Shown here in pieces: positions 24,605 through 32,972 of a stretch of 44,873 bases of DNA. The notes below the pieces were generated by a model that ran no database searches, was not told where the DNA came from, and saw nothing but the letters and a program-made list of their open reading frames with translations. A program made the translations under genes and the position numbers. Origin of the DNA: Pseudomonas sp. (GTDB taxonomy: Bacteria; Pseudomonadota; Gammaproteobacteria; Pseudomonadales; Pseudomonadaceae). Within the stretch, counting starts at the first letter, position 1. Every line of letters starts with the position of its first letter. The stretch lies in contig NZ_JASLAW010000001.1 in assembly GCF_030147005.1 (NCBI RefSeq), positions 1-44,873 on the forward strand, given 5' to 3'.

Positions 24605-26749
24605 TTAAGAAATTTCGCGCCTGAACGGCGGCAAAGCGTTCAGGATCGCCTTGCCGTAGCGCTGGGTGACCAGGCGGCGATCGAGCAAAGTGATGGTGCC
24701 CCGGTCTTCCTCGGTGCGCAGCAAACGCCCGCAGGCCTGCACCAGCTTCAGCGAAGCATCGGGCACCGAGATTTCCATGAACGGGTTGCCGCCGCGGGCT
24801 TCGATCCATTCGGCCAGCGCCGCTTCGACCGGATCATCCGGCACCGAGAACGGGATCTTGGCGATCACCACGTGCTCGCAGTAGGCGCCGGGCAAGTCCA
24901 CGCCCTCGGCGAAGCTCGCCAGGCCGAACAACACGCTGGAATCACCGCCATCGACGCGCGCCTTGTGTTTGTTCAAGGTTTCCTGCTTGGACAGGTTGCC
25001 CTGGATAAACACCTGTTTACGCCAGTCGCGGTCAAGGCCGTCAAACACGTCCTGCATCTGTTTGCGCGACGAAAACAGCACCAGGGTGCCCCGCGAACCT
25101 TCCACCAACTCGGGCAAGTCACGGATGATCGCTGCGGTGTGCGCCGCCGCGTCCCGTGGGTCGGCCTTGAGGTCGGGCACCCGCAATACGCCGGCATCGG
25201 CGTGATGGAAGGGGCTGGGCACCACCGCAGTGACGGCCTTCTTCGGCAGGCCGGCGCGCATGCGGAAACGGTCGAAAGTGCCAAGGGCGGTCAGCGTGGC
25301 CGAGGTCACCAGGCAGCCATAGGCTACGTTCCACAGGTTGCGGCGCAGCATCTCGGCGGCGAGGATCGGGCTGGCATTGACCTCGATATCGAACAGCGCA
25401 CCGCTTTCCGCCAAGGTCAGCCAACGCGCCATGGGCGGGTTGTCTTCAGGGTCTTCGACGGTGAAGGCCGTCCACAACTCCCAGTTGCCTTGGGAGCGGG
25501 AGAGCAGGCTACCGAATAGCGGATACCATTCTTCGGCCTGGTTACTGGCGATGCCGATATTGACCTCGCCATCCATGCCTTCCTTGAGCAAGTCCGTGAG
25601 TCGGGTGAACAGGTCGGTCAGGCGTGAAAAGCCCTTCTTCAGTTCAATGCCCATTTCGCGCATATGCTCGGGGATCATTCCGCCCACAAAACGGTGACGC
25701 GGCCGCTCACGGCCTTCCACGTCTTCACCGGGTTTGAAGTCGGCCACCTGCTCGCAGGCACTGAACATGAACTGCTGCTGGGTCTTGATCTCCCGCGCCA
25801 GCTCAGGCACCTGTTCGATCAGCTTGCCCAGGTCACCGGGCAGCGGATGCTGGGCCAGCAGCTTGGTGAGGTTCTTGGCGGTGGTTTCCAGCCAGTCGGC
25901 GGTGGAGCGCAGGCGCGTGTAATGGGCGAAGTGGCCGATGGCTTTGTCCGGCAGGTGATGGCCTTCGTCGAACACATACAGGGTGTCGCGCGGGTCCGGC
26001 AATACGGCGCCGCCGCCCAGGGCCAGGTCGGCCAGCACCATGTCGTGGTTGGTGACGATCACGTCGACCTTGCCCATGCCTTCGCGGGCCTTGTAGAAGG
26101 CGCACTGACCGAAGTTGGGGCAATGGCGGTTGGTGCATTGACTGTGGTCGGTGGTCAGGCGCGCCCAGTCGGAATCTTCCAGGGCAGTGGGCCAGCTGTC
26201 GCGATCGCCGTCCCATTTATTGCCGGCGAGCTTTTCGATCATGCTGGTAAACAGTTTCTGGCTGACTTCGTCGACTTCGATCTTGAAGCCTTCCTCCTCG
26301 AACAGCGAGGCCGTGGCGGTCTGCGCGTGGCCTTCCTGCAGCAGCACGTCGAGCTTGGACAGGCACATGTAACGGCCACGGCCCTTGGCCAAGGCGAACG
26401 TGAAGTTCAGCCCGCTGTTGCGCATCAGGTCAGGCAAGTCTTTGTAGACAATCTGCTCCTGCAGGGCGACGGTAGCCGTGGCGATCACCAGGCGTTTGCC
26501 GGCAGCCTTGGCGGTCGGGATCGCGGCCAGGCTGTAGGCCACGGTCTTGCCGGTACCGGTGCCGGCTTCGACGGCCACGATTGCAGGGTCACCGCTGCGC
26601 CGCCCTTCGTCATCGGTGTCGATATCCCCGAGGACCTTGGCCACTTCGGCGATCATCAGGCGTTGGCCGTAGCGCGGTTTCAAGCTCTTGGCTTCGAGAA
26701 AACGCGAATAGGCGCCCTGGATCGTGGTTTTGAGTTCAGTGCTGATCAT
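24605..26749 (-). CDS. dinG: ATP-dependent DNA helicase DinG
   Basis: This 714-aa superfamily 2 (XPD-like) 5'-3' DNA helicase is SOS-associated in E. coli and able to unwind R-loops and forks. It has Walker A VEAGTGTGKTVAYS near residue 60 and the iron-sulfur cluster cysteines in the YMCLSKL and CTNRHCPNFGQC region. The DEAH-type motif reads FDEGHHL, and the C-terminal motifs include VLFGLASFAEGVDLPG and QACGRLLRTEEDRG. It matches the expected DinG length. The start is the ATG at 26749. An AT-rich upstream region of about 100 bases separates it from the divergent CopD-family gene. Confidence 0.96.
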   Translation of the reverse strand: MISTELKTTIQGAYSRFLEAKSLKPRYGQRLMIAEVAKVLGDIDTDDEGRRSGDPAIVAVEAGTGTGKTVAYSLAAIPTAKAAGKRLVIATATVALQEQIVYKDLPDLMRNSGLNFTFALAKGRGRYMCLSKLDVLLQEGHAQTATASLFEEEGFKIEVDEVSQKLFTSMIEKLAGNKWDGDRDSWPTALEDSDWARLTTDHSQCTNRHCPNFGQCAFYKAREGMGKVDVIVTNHDMVLADLALGGGAVLPDPRDTLYVFDEGHHLPDKAIGHFAHYTRLRSTADWLETTAKNLTKLLAQHPLPGDLGKLIEQVPELAREIKTQQQFMFSACEQVADFKPGEDVEGRERPRHRFVGGMIPEHMREMGIELKKGFSRLTDLFTRLTDLLKEGMDGEVNIGIASNQAEEWYPLFGSLLSRSQGNWELWTAFTVEDPEDNPPMARWLTLAESGALFDIEVNASPILAAEMLRRNLWNVAYGCLVTSATLTALGTFDRFRMRAGLPKKAVTAVVPSPFHHADAGVLRVPDLKADPRDAAAHTAAIIRDLPELVEGSRGTLVLFSSRKQMQDVFDGLDRDWRKQVFIQGNLSKQETLNKHKARVDGGDSSVLFGLASFAEGVDLPGAYCEHVVIAKIPFSVPDDPVEAALAEWIEARGGNPFMEISVPDASLKLVQACGRLLRTEEDRGTITLLDRRLVTQRYGKAILNALPPFRREIS

Positions 26750-26848
26750 GAATAGTCGGGCGCAAAAAACGCTGGATAAATTTTCAGTGGTTCGGATCGG
26801 CCGCTATCATACCCCGCTAATTAATCCCGCGCAGAACGGAGTACCACA

Positions 26849-27313
26849 ATGACCGCGTTTAGCCTCGCTTACACCCTGCATGTATTGGCCGCCTTGATCT
26901 GGGTCGGCGGCATGTTTTTCGCCTGGATGATCCTGCGTCCCGCCGCCGTGGCGGCCCTTGAGGGCCCTGCCCGGCTAAAGCTGTGGGCAAATGTGTTTCA
27001 ACGTTTTTTTGTATGGGTGTGGGTGGCGGTGCTGATTTTGCCGATCAGCGGCGTCGGCTTGCTGCACCTTCGCTTCAACGGTTTTGAGACCGCACCGCGC
27101 TATGTGCAGGTGATGATGGGCTTGTATCTGGTAATGACGGCGCTGTTCATCCGCATCCAGGCGTTGAAATTTCCGGCGCTGAAGGCGGCGGTGGCAGCTG
27201 AGGACTGGCCCGCGGGTGCTGCGGCACTGGGGCAGATCCGCAAATTGGTCGGCATTAACTTGATTGTGGGGTTGGTGGTGGTGGCGATTGCTTCGGCGCG
27301 GCCGATGTTCTGA
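26849..27313 (+). CDS. CopD-family small membrane protein
   Basis: This 154-aa protein with four hydrophobic helices begins MTAFSLAYTLHVLAALIWVGGMFFAWMILRP. The conserved His near the first helix (HVLAALIWVGG) and the segment RFFVWVWVAVLILPISGVGL match the CopD copper-resistance domain. Pseudomonas CopD is thought to help copper uptake or export across the inner membrane, but short stand-alone members have no assigned function. AACGGAG lies 6-8 bases before the ATG. It is divergent from dinG and convergent with the collagen-like gene. Confidence 0.85.
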   Translation: MTAFSLAYTLHVLAALIWVGGMFFAWMILRPAAVAALEGPARLKLWANVFQRFFVWVWVAVLILPISGVGLLHLRFNGFETAPRYVQVMMGLYLVMTALFIRIQALKFPALKAAVAAEDWPAGAAALGQIRKLVGINLIVGLVVVAIASARPMF

Positions 27314-27437
27314 GTTATCCCCCTGACGCTGTCGCGGCATAGGTACGCAAATACCTGTTACCTGTGCGCGTGAACGGATTGGTAACCCATATAGGTGGGT
27401 CATACCGGTCAGCCCGCGACGGCGTCAACCAAACAAC

Positions 27438-28199
27438 TCAAAGCCTTTGAATGGTCACAGAACCCGCAGGCCCGGCCGGCCCCGGTTGCCCTTCCAGCCC
27501 TGGCCGGCCTTTTTCGCCGCCATCGGCGCGGTACACCAGGCATCCCTTGGACTGCCCGCCTTTGCCCGGTTTACCCGCAACCCCCGCCAAGCCGCCAGGC
27601 CCGCCATCCACCCAGACTTTAATCTGTTCAGCCGCAAAATCCTGGGGCAACTCGACACGTACTTGCGCACCCGACGCACCCGGCAACCCATCGCCGCCGT
27701 TATCGCCATTGAAACCGCGCCCGGCCGAACCCCAAGTGCAACCTGGGTCGACGCCATTGGCTCCATCCAGGCCCGCATACCCTTGGGCTCCGGCGCCACC
27801 ACGGGCATCCACCGACAATTCTTCAGCAGTCAGTGAATTAATGCGCAAGGTCAAGTCACGCCCGGCTTTGGCGGGCTTTTCATGGGTGCCGGGCGCACCG
27901 CGGGAGGTGATCTGGCTGCCCTGCTCCAGTTGCGCCTGGCGCACCTGCAACTGCAGCGAGGTAGTGCCGGGGACAATGGCAATGCGTGCTTCACGCCCCA
28001 GATGCAGTTCATCCACCGAGATCTGGCTGATGGTGGCCGGAATCAGCAGGGTGCCGTAGTCCGCCACATCCAGGCGCTCGAGTTGCAGCACGCTGGTGCT
28101 GCTGGGCAGGCGCATCAGCGAGTGGGTTTCGACACTGACGCTCTGGGCCAGGACAACGGGGCTGACCAACAGGGCCAGCAGAAAAACCTTACGCATCAT
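27438..28199 (-). CDS. Exported collagen-like Gly-X-Y repeat protein
   Basis: This 253-aa protein has a signal peptide (MMRKVFLLALLVSPVVLAQS, cleavage after LAQ or so). A ~115-residue region follows that resembles a small adhesin-like beta domain (LMRLPSSTSVLQLERLDVADYG, then HLGREARIAIVPGTTSLQLQV). The C-terminal half is filled with Gly-X-Y-type stretches: GAQGYAGLDGANG, GFNGDNGGDGLPGASGAQ, GGPGGLAGVAGKPGKGG, and RPGLEGQPGPAGPAGS at the end. The collagen-like runs are interrupted by a short beta insertion (VRVELPQDFAAEQIKVWVDG). Function is unknown. An alternative start at 28196 has GGGAG 7 bases upstream. It converges on the CopD gene. Confidence 0.75.
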   Translation of the reverse strand: MMRKVFLLALLVSPVVLAQSVSVETHSLMRLPSSTSVLQLERLDVADYGTLLIPATISQISVDELHLGREARIAIVPGTTSLQLQVRQAQLEQGSQITSRGAPGTHEKPAKAGRDLTLRINSLTAEELSVDARGGAGAQGYAGLDGANGVDPGCTWGSAGRGFNGDNGGDGLPGASGAQVRVELPQDFAAEQIKVWVDGGPGGLAGVAGKPGKGGQSKGCLVYRADGGEKGRPGLEGQPGPAGPAGSVTIQRL

Positions 28200-28384
28200 G
28201 GGGCTCCCGAGTGTTTTCAAATTTTTCTTTGGACGCACAGTAACGACTTCTACAGGCGATTTGCCAGTGAAGGATCAAAAAACTTCAGAAGCCATGGCTC
28301 AAGCGCCAGCGGTATTGACCGTAATGCTCTAGGCCCGCACGCCCAGCCGCGCTAGTCTCTACCGTCCTGATGTGAGGATCTGCG

Positions 28385-28882
28385 ATGACCGCTGGAATTT
28401 CTTCCCGTACTCCCCAGCAAGCGTTGGCTGCGCTGCTGGACCTGCACGCTCCCAAACGCCTGCTGTTATTGGGCGCCAGCCAGTTCCCCGCGCTGGATGC
28501 GTTTAAAACGGCGCATCCCGATGTGCGCGTCAGCGTCGCCCAACCTGGCCCGCTGCCTGCCGAACTGGCGGCGCAGCGTTTTGACCTGGCACTGGTGGTC
28601 GATTGCCTGGAACACCTGCCCAAAGCCCAGGGTCTGACGTTGTTGGGGGGTATTCGAAACCTCAATGCCAGCCGCATCGCGGTGCTGGTAGACCTGGGCG
28701 CCTGCGACTGGAAGGACACCGACTTTTTCTCCCTGGCCCTGCAAGCCGGCGAGCGTTTCCAGCGTGATGAGCAGGTGCTGACGCTTTTTACCTATGATCT
28801 GCTTGACTATAAACAAGTCCCTGACTGGCTCAACGCGCGTTTCTGGGCCAACCCGGAAAATTTTGGAAAGTATTGGTGGTAA
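28385..28882 (+). CDS. DUF6231 family protein (methyltransferase-like fold)
   Basis: This 165-aa protein has a Rossmann-like alternation resembling a class I methyltransferase: KRLLLLGASQFPALDAFKTA, FDLALVVDCLEHLPKAQGLT, then IRNLNASRIAVLVDLG. The usual glycine-rich SAM loop is weak (LGAS). It matches the pseudomonad DUF6231 family, and catalytic activity is doubtful. The ATG at 28385 heads a run of four same-strand genes: it ends 4 bases before the YchJ start, suggesting co-transcription. Confidence 0.75.
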   Translation: MTAGISSRTPQQALAALLDLHAPKRLLLLGASQFPALDAFKTAHPDVRVSVAQPGPLPAELAAQRFDLALVVDCLEHLPKAQGLTLLGGIRNLNASRIAVLVDLGACDWKDTDFFSLALQAGERFQRDEQVLTLFTYDLLDYKQVPDWLNARFWANPENFGKYWW

Positions 28883-28886
28883 CACG

Positions 28887-29357
28887 ATGAGTACAACCAT
28901 TTGCCCCTGCGGCAGTGGCAATCTGCTGGACGCCTGCTGCGGCCATTATCACGCCGGCCACCCGGCGCCCTGCGCCACGGCGTTGATGCGTTCGCGTTAC
29001 AGCGCCTACGTGCTGGGCCTGGTGGACTATCTGGTGAGCACCACCCTGCCGGCGCAGCGAGATGGTCTCGACCGTGACGCCATTGCCGCCTGGAGCGCAC
29101 AAAGCACGTGGCTCGGCCTTGAGGTGGAGAGCTCAGAGGTGTTCGGTGGCCAGCCGGAACACGCCTTCGTGACCTTCACGGCGCGCTGGCATGACAGCAC
29201 TGGTGAACATAGCCACCGTGAACGGTCTTCTTTCGTACAGAACGAAGGGCGCTGGTACTTCATCGATCCGACGGTTCAGGTGAAGGCCGGGCGTAATGAT
29301 GTATGTTTGTGTGGCAGCGGACAAAAATTCAAGAAGTGCTGTTCGAGCTACTTTTAA
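28887..29357 (+). CDS. YchJ-family (UPF0225) SEC-C protein
   Basis: This 156-aa protein has an N-terminal CPCGSGNLLDACC SEC-C motif, a central NTF2-like core (MRSRYSAYVLGLVDYLVSTT ... SFVQNEGRWYFIDP) and a C-terminal SEC-C motif CLCGSGQKFKKCC. SEC-C motifs bind zinc and are found at the end of SecA. The family, UPF0225/YchJ, has no assigned function. The start at 28887 is in the middle of a longer open frame. It is chosen because the family begins with the first SEC-C motif. It lies 4 bases after the DUF6231 gene. Confidence 0.9.
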   Translation: MSTTICPCGSGNLLDACCGHYHAGHPAPCATALMRSRYSAYVLGLVDYLVSTTLPAQRDGLDRDAIAAWSAQSTWLGLEVESSEVFGGQPEHAFVTFTARWHDSTGEHSHRERSSFVQNEGRWYFIDPTVQVKAGRNDVCLCGSGQKFKKCCSSYF

Positions 29358-29379
29358 TTACCTGACAGGGATGACGCCA

Positions 29380-29862
29380 ATGCTTCGCACCTTCAGCTTG
29401 ATGCTGGCGTTAACCCTGGGCCTGACCGGCTGCGCTTCCTGGTTCGAGGACGATTCGCCGCCGCCCCACGTATCACTGGTGAACGTCGAAGTGGTGCGGG
29501 CCAAGCTGTTGGAGCAGAAGTTCAAGCTCTACTTTCGCGTGGACAACCGCGACGACGCCGACCTCACCGTGCGCGGCCTGATTTACAAGGTCACCCTCGG
29601 CGACCTGGTGCTGACCGAAGGTGAGTCCAACGAATGGCTGACCGTGCCGCCGCGCAGCCATAAATACTTCAGGGTGTCGGTACGCACCAACCTGTGGCCG
29701 CGAATACGCGATGTGGTGCAAATGCTGAAAGATCCCGAGCGCCCCGTGCCTTATCGTCTCGAAGGCGAGCTGAAAACCGGATTATTCATCGGTAATGACG
29801 TGCAGGTGGCCCACAATGGCGAGATAATCCCCGGCGATTTTATTCCGGAGCGACATCGATGA
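29380..29862 (+). CDS. LEA type-2 (water-stress-like) lipoprotein
   Basis: This 160-aa protein has a lipoprotein signal (MLRTFSLMLALTLGLTGC, Cys18) and a single LEA14/WHy-type beta-sandwich domain. Landmarks are VEVVRAKLLEQKFKLYFRVDN and a C-terminal YRLEGELKTGLFIGND. Such proteins are implicated in desiccation tolerance, but the bacterial role is open. The start at 29380 is preferred over the ATG at 29371: the AGGG (29367-29370) abuts 29371 but lies 9 bases before 29380. The stop overlaps the start of the next gene (ATGA). Confidence 0.85.
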   Translation: MLRTFSLMLALTLGLTGCASWFEDDSPPPHVSLVNVEVVRAKLLEQKFKLYFRVDNRDDADLTVRGLIYKVTLGDLVLTEGESNEWLTVPPRSHKYFRVSVRTNLWPRIRDVVQMLKDPERPVPYRLEGELKTGLFIGNDVQVAHNGEIIPGDFIPERHR

Positions 29863-30059
29863 CTCAGCAACCCCATGTCCATGGTCCCGACTGCAACCAC
29901 GATCACGATCACCACGATCACGACCACGGCCATGTCCACGGCCCGAACTGCGGCCATGCTCACCAGGAGCCGGTGCGCAACGCGTTGAAAGACGTTGGTC
30001 GCAACGATCCCTGCCCGTGCGGCAGCGATAAAAAATTCAAGAAGTGCCACGGCGCTTAA
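29859..30059 (+). CDS. Small His-rich SEC-C metal-binding protein
   Basis: This 66-aa protein has an N-terminal histidine-rich segment with a repeated HVHGPDC / HVHGPNC unit and a run of alternating His-Asp (HDHDHHDHDHGH). A C-terminal SEC-C motif CPCGSDKKFKKCHG follows. Both halves look metal-binding (zinc, nickel or copper). It is overlapped by the upstream lipoprotein stop (ATGA) and closes the four-gene run that began at 28385. Its SEC-C end is almost the same as that of the YchJ-type protein two genes upstream. Confidence 0.88.
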   Translation: MTQQPHVHGPDCNHDHDHHDHDHGHVHGPNCGHAHQEPVRNALKDVGRNDPCPCGSDKKFKKCHGA

Positions 30060-30130
30060 GCCTCACTCAAGATCCGAATGTGGGAGAAGGCCCACCCTGA
30101 CGCCAGTCAGTTAAGAGGGAGCGCCGTATG

Positions 30131-30220
30131 GTGGCGAGGGAGCTCGCTCCCGTTGGACTGCGTAGCAGTCCCGTTTCAGGGGCCGCTTCGCGACCCAGCG
30201 GGAGCAAGCTCCCTCGCCAC
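30131..30220. repeat. Composite palindromic element (REP/BIME-like, three hairpins)
   Basis: Outer arms GTGGCGAGGGAGCT (30131-30144) and AGCTCCCTCGCCAC (30207-30220) are perfectly complementary. Inside are GGGAGCTCGCTCCC (30138-30151), GGACTGCGTAGCAGTCC (30155-30171) and GGGAGCAAGCTCCC (30200-30213), each able to fold on its own. This matches the clustered 'ggcgagggagct' repeats known from P. fluorescens genomes. It is non-coding and likely mobilised by a RAYT-type transposase elsewhere. Confidence 0.85.
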
Positions 30221-30267
30221 AGGCCACAGGTCACAGGCCACAGCTCACAGGTCACAGGTCACAGGTT
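30219..30267 (+). repeat. 7-bp tandem repeat (about seven copies)
   Basis: Seven consecutive units of acaggtc type (acaggcc, acaggtc, acaggcc, acagctc, acaggtc, acaggtc, acaggtt) follow the palindromic element directly, overlapping its last bases. The units differ from one another at one or two positions. This is a short variable-number type tandem repeat. Confidence 0.85.
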
Positions 30268-30412
30268 GTCCGCTCTAGTGCGTGAATGACCGGCATGAGG
30301 GCTTGCTCCTTCAACATTAGTAGTCATGAATCACACAACTCCCGCTTGCGTCGTTTCGCCGCGCTCACTAACGTAGCGCCTTTAATGACGCTACCCCCGC
30401 AGGAGCTTTGCC

Positions 30413-32854
30413 ATGGCCTCGCCAGCCCTTACACATTTTCTTCCCCGGTTCGGCGTTGCCGCGGCAGTGGTCAGTGCGTTGAGCCTGTCCGGTTGCCAGC
30501 TCCAGAACACCCAGGACACCCTGCCCCCCGCAGCCGGCGTACAGCCGCTCAAAGGCCTCGCGCAAAACGTGTCGATACGCCGCAATGCCCAAGGCATGCC
30601 GCTGATTGAAAGCAACACTTTCCACGACGCGCTGTTCAGCCTCGGCTATGTGCACGCCAGCGACCGGATCACCCAGATGGTCACCTTGCGCCTGCTGGCC
30701 CAGGGCCGTCTGGCGGAAATGTCCGGCCCCGAGTTACTCGACGTCGACCGGTTCATGCGCGCGGTCAACCTTAAAAAGAGCGCCGGCGAGCTGTACAACG
30801 CCTCGTCGCCACGGCTCAAGCGCTTCTTTGAAGTCTATGCGCGGGGCGTCAATGCCTACCTGTTCCGCTACCGCGACAAGCTGCCGAGCGACCTGGCCCA
30901 GACCGGCTACACCCCCGAGTACTGGAAACCGGAAGATTCGGCGCTGTTGTTCTGCCTGCTGAATTTCAGCGAGTCGAGCAACCTGCAGGAAGAGATTTCG
31001 TCGCTGGTACTGGCGCAAAAAGTCGGAGCCGACAAGCTCGCCTGGCTTATCCCAAGCGCGCCGGACGAAGCGATCCCGCTGGCCGAAGCCGACAAACTCA
31101 AGGGCGTGAACCTGAGCCAGATCACCGGCCTCGCCGGGTTGGACACGGTCAGCCAGCAACTCAACAGCCTCAATGCCCTGGGCGTTACCACGTCCAGCAA
31201 CTGGGCCATCGGGCCGCAACGCAGCCGCAGCGGCAAGAGCCTGCTGGCCAACGATATCGCCGCCCAGCCGCAAGCACCGTCACCCTGGAGCTATGTGCAG
31301 ATCCGCGCCCCGAAATATCAGGCGGTCGGCGCGTCGATCGCCGGCCTGCCGACCCTGCTGTCGGGTTTCAACGGCAAAGTGGCGTGGAGCATGAGCGCAG
31401 TCAAGGGCGACACCCAGGACCTGTTCCTGGAGAAGGTCAAACGCCAGGGCAGCGCGTTGTACTACGAGAACAACGGCAAATGGCTACCGGCCGGCGTGCG
31501 TAACGAAACCTTCTTCATCAAAGGCCAACGCTCGATTCGCGAAGTGGTGTACGAAACGCGCCACGGCGCCTTGCTCAACAGCAGCCAGGCCCTCACCAGC
31601 GGGTTCGGCCTGGCCCTGCAAACCGCCGATTTGAAGGAAGACAAGAGCCTGGACGCGTTCTTCGACCTGTCCCGCGCGCAAAACGCCGGCAAGGCCTCGG
31701 ACGCCACCCGCGAAATTCGCGCCATTGCGTTGAACATGATCTTCGCCGATGCCAGCAACATCGGCTGGCAAGTCACCGGCCGCTTTCCCAACCGCCGCGA
31801 AGGCGAAGGCCTGCTGCCTTCGCCGGGCTGGGATACACGCTTTGACTGGGACGGTTACGCCGACGCCATGCTGCACCCCTATGACCAGGACCCGGCCCAA
31901 GGCTGGGTCGGCACCGCCAACCAGCGCACCGCCCCGCGTGGCTACGGCATGCAGCTGTCCAACTCCTGGGATGCGCCGGAGCGCAGCGAGCGCCTGGCGC
32001 AACTGGCCAACGCCGGCAAGCATGACAGCCGCAGCCTGATCGCCATGCAATACGACCAGACCACCCTCTTCGCCGCCAAACTCAAGGGCATGTTCCAGGC
32101 GCCGGGCATGGCCCAGCCGCTGAAACAGGCAATCGATGCGCTGCCCGCCGCCGAACAGGCCAAGGCGCGCGAAGCGTTGAGCCGCTTGATGGCCTTTGAC
32201 GGTCGACTTGCATCAACTTCCGCCGACGCGGCGGTCTACGAGCTGTTCCTGCAGGAAAGCGCCAAAGAGATCTTTCTCGACAAACTCGGTCCGCAAGGCA
32301 GCGCCAGCTGGAAGGCTTTTGTCAGCAATGCCAGCCTGTCCTACTCAGCCACCGCAGACCATTTGCTGGGCCGTGAAGACAGCCCGTTCTGGGATGACAC
32401 GCGCACGCCACGCAAAGAAGACAAGCCGGCAATCCTCGCACGCACTCTGGCCGCCACGATCAGTACCGGCGACAGCCTGCTGGGCGCTGATCACAAAGCC
32501 TGGCAATGGGGCAAGCTGCACACCACCACCTGGAAAAACACCAGCGGTCAGGTTATCCGTGGTCCCCTGGCCAGCGGTGGCGACCACAACACACTGAATC
32601 CGGCAGCGTACAACTGGGGGCAGGATTTCAACGTGACCCAGGCGTCGGCGCTGCGCATGATTGTCGACTTCGGCCAGCCGGAACCGATGATGGGCCAGGG
32701 TGGCACCGGCCAGTCGGGCAACCCGGCCAGCCCCCACTATGCCAGCGGCATCGACCCATCGCTCAAGGCGCAATACCTGAGCTTCCCGATGCAACCGCAG
32801 AACTTTGAAAAGGTGTATGGGAAAGCGCGGTTGACCCTGACACCGGGTAAATAA
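30413..32854 (+). CDS. Penicillin-acylase-family Ntn hydrolase, lipoprotein
   Basis: This protein (813 aa) is predicted to be processed into alpha and beta chains. The N-terminus carries a lipoprotein-type signal (VVSALSLSGC, Cys28). The catalytic beta chain would start at Ser262 in TTSSNWAIGPQRS (Ser-Asn-Trp), the N-terminal nucleophile of the family. The C-terminal half contains WQVTGRFPNRREGEG and GQSGNPASPHYASG typical of the group. Members hydrolyse amide bonds in penicillins or acyl-homoserine lactones. The true substrate is not visible here. AGGAG lies 8 bases before the ATG. A REP-like palindrome follows the stop by 9 bases. Confidence 0.92.
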   Translation: MASPALTHFLPRFGVAAAVVSALSLSGCQLQNTQDTLPPAAGVQPLKGLAQNVSIRRNAQGMPLIESNTFHDALFSLGYVHASDRITQMVTLRLLAQGRLAEMSGPELLDVDRFMRAVNLKKSAGELYNASSPRLKRFFEVYARGVNAYLFRYRDKLPSDLAQTGYTPEYWKPEDSALLFCLLNFSESSNLQEEISSLVLAQKVGADKLAWLIPSAPDEAIPLAEADKLKGVNLSQITGLAGLDTVSQQLNSLNALGVTTSSNWAIGPQRSRSGKSLLANDIAAQPQAPSPWSYVQIRAPKYQAVGASIAGLPTLLSGFNGKVAWSMSAVKGDTQDLFLEKVKRQGSALYYENNGKWLPAGVRNETFFIKGQRSIREVVYETRHGALLNSSQALTSGFGLALQTADLKEDKSLDAFFDLSRAQNAGKASDATREIRAIALNMIFADASNIGWQVTGRFPNRREGEGLLPSPGWDTRFDWDGYADAMLHPYDQDPAQGWVGTANQRTAPRGYGMQLSNSWDAPERSERLAQLANAGKHDSRSLIAMQYDQTTLFAAKLKGMFQAPGMAQPLKQAIDALPAAEQAKAREALSRLMAFDGRLASTSADAAVYELFLQESAKEIFLDKLGPQGSASWKAFVSNASLSYSATADHLLGREDSPFWDDTRTPRKEDKPAILARTLAATISTGDSLLGADHKAWQWGKLHTTTWKNTSGQVIRGPLASGGDHNTLNPAAYNWGQDFNVTQASALRMIVDFGQPEPMMGQGGTGQSGNPASPHYASGIDPSLKAQYLSFPMQPQNFEKVYGKARLTLTPGK

Positions 32855-32863
32855 CCGGATCTC

Positions 32864-32895
32864 AATGTGGGAGCGAGCACGCCCGCTCCCACATT
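32864..32895. repeat. REP palindrome after the acylase gene
   Basis: AATGTGGGAGCG (32864-32875) and CGCTCCCACATT (32884-32895) form a perfect 12-bp stem with an 8-base loop. It is the same class as the element after braG. It may act as a weak terminator, since only three T residues follow. Confidence 0.85.
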
Positions 32896-32972
32896 TGCCC
32901 GCATGCATTCAGATAGAACTTCTGCACAACGCCCCGCCTCATAAGTAACAAGCCCACCTCCCCGGTCACCCC

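Larger units (their letters stand above)
30060..30412. other. Intergenic repeat region upstream of the acylase gene
   Basis: This 353-base gap holds a composite palindromic element (30131-30220), a 7-bp tandem repeat (30219-30267), a lone REP arm (tgtgggag near 30080) and a 6-bp hairpin GTAGCG/CGCTAC (30373-30394). The acylase ribosome site AGGAG follows. The short open frames across the repeats have no coding character. Confidence 0.7.

Noticed and set aside
30219..30267. CRISPR-like array
   Set aside because: The 7-bp units are directly tandem with no spacers, and no cas gene is present.
30067..30278. Short open frames on both strands
   Set aside because: They run through palindromic and tandem repeats, and no ribosome site supports them.
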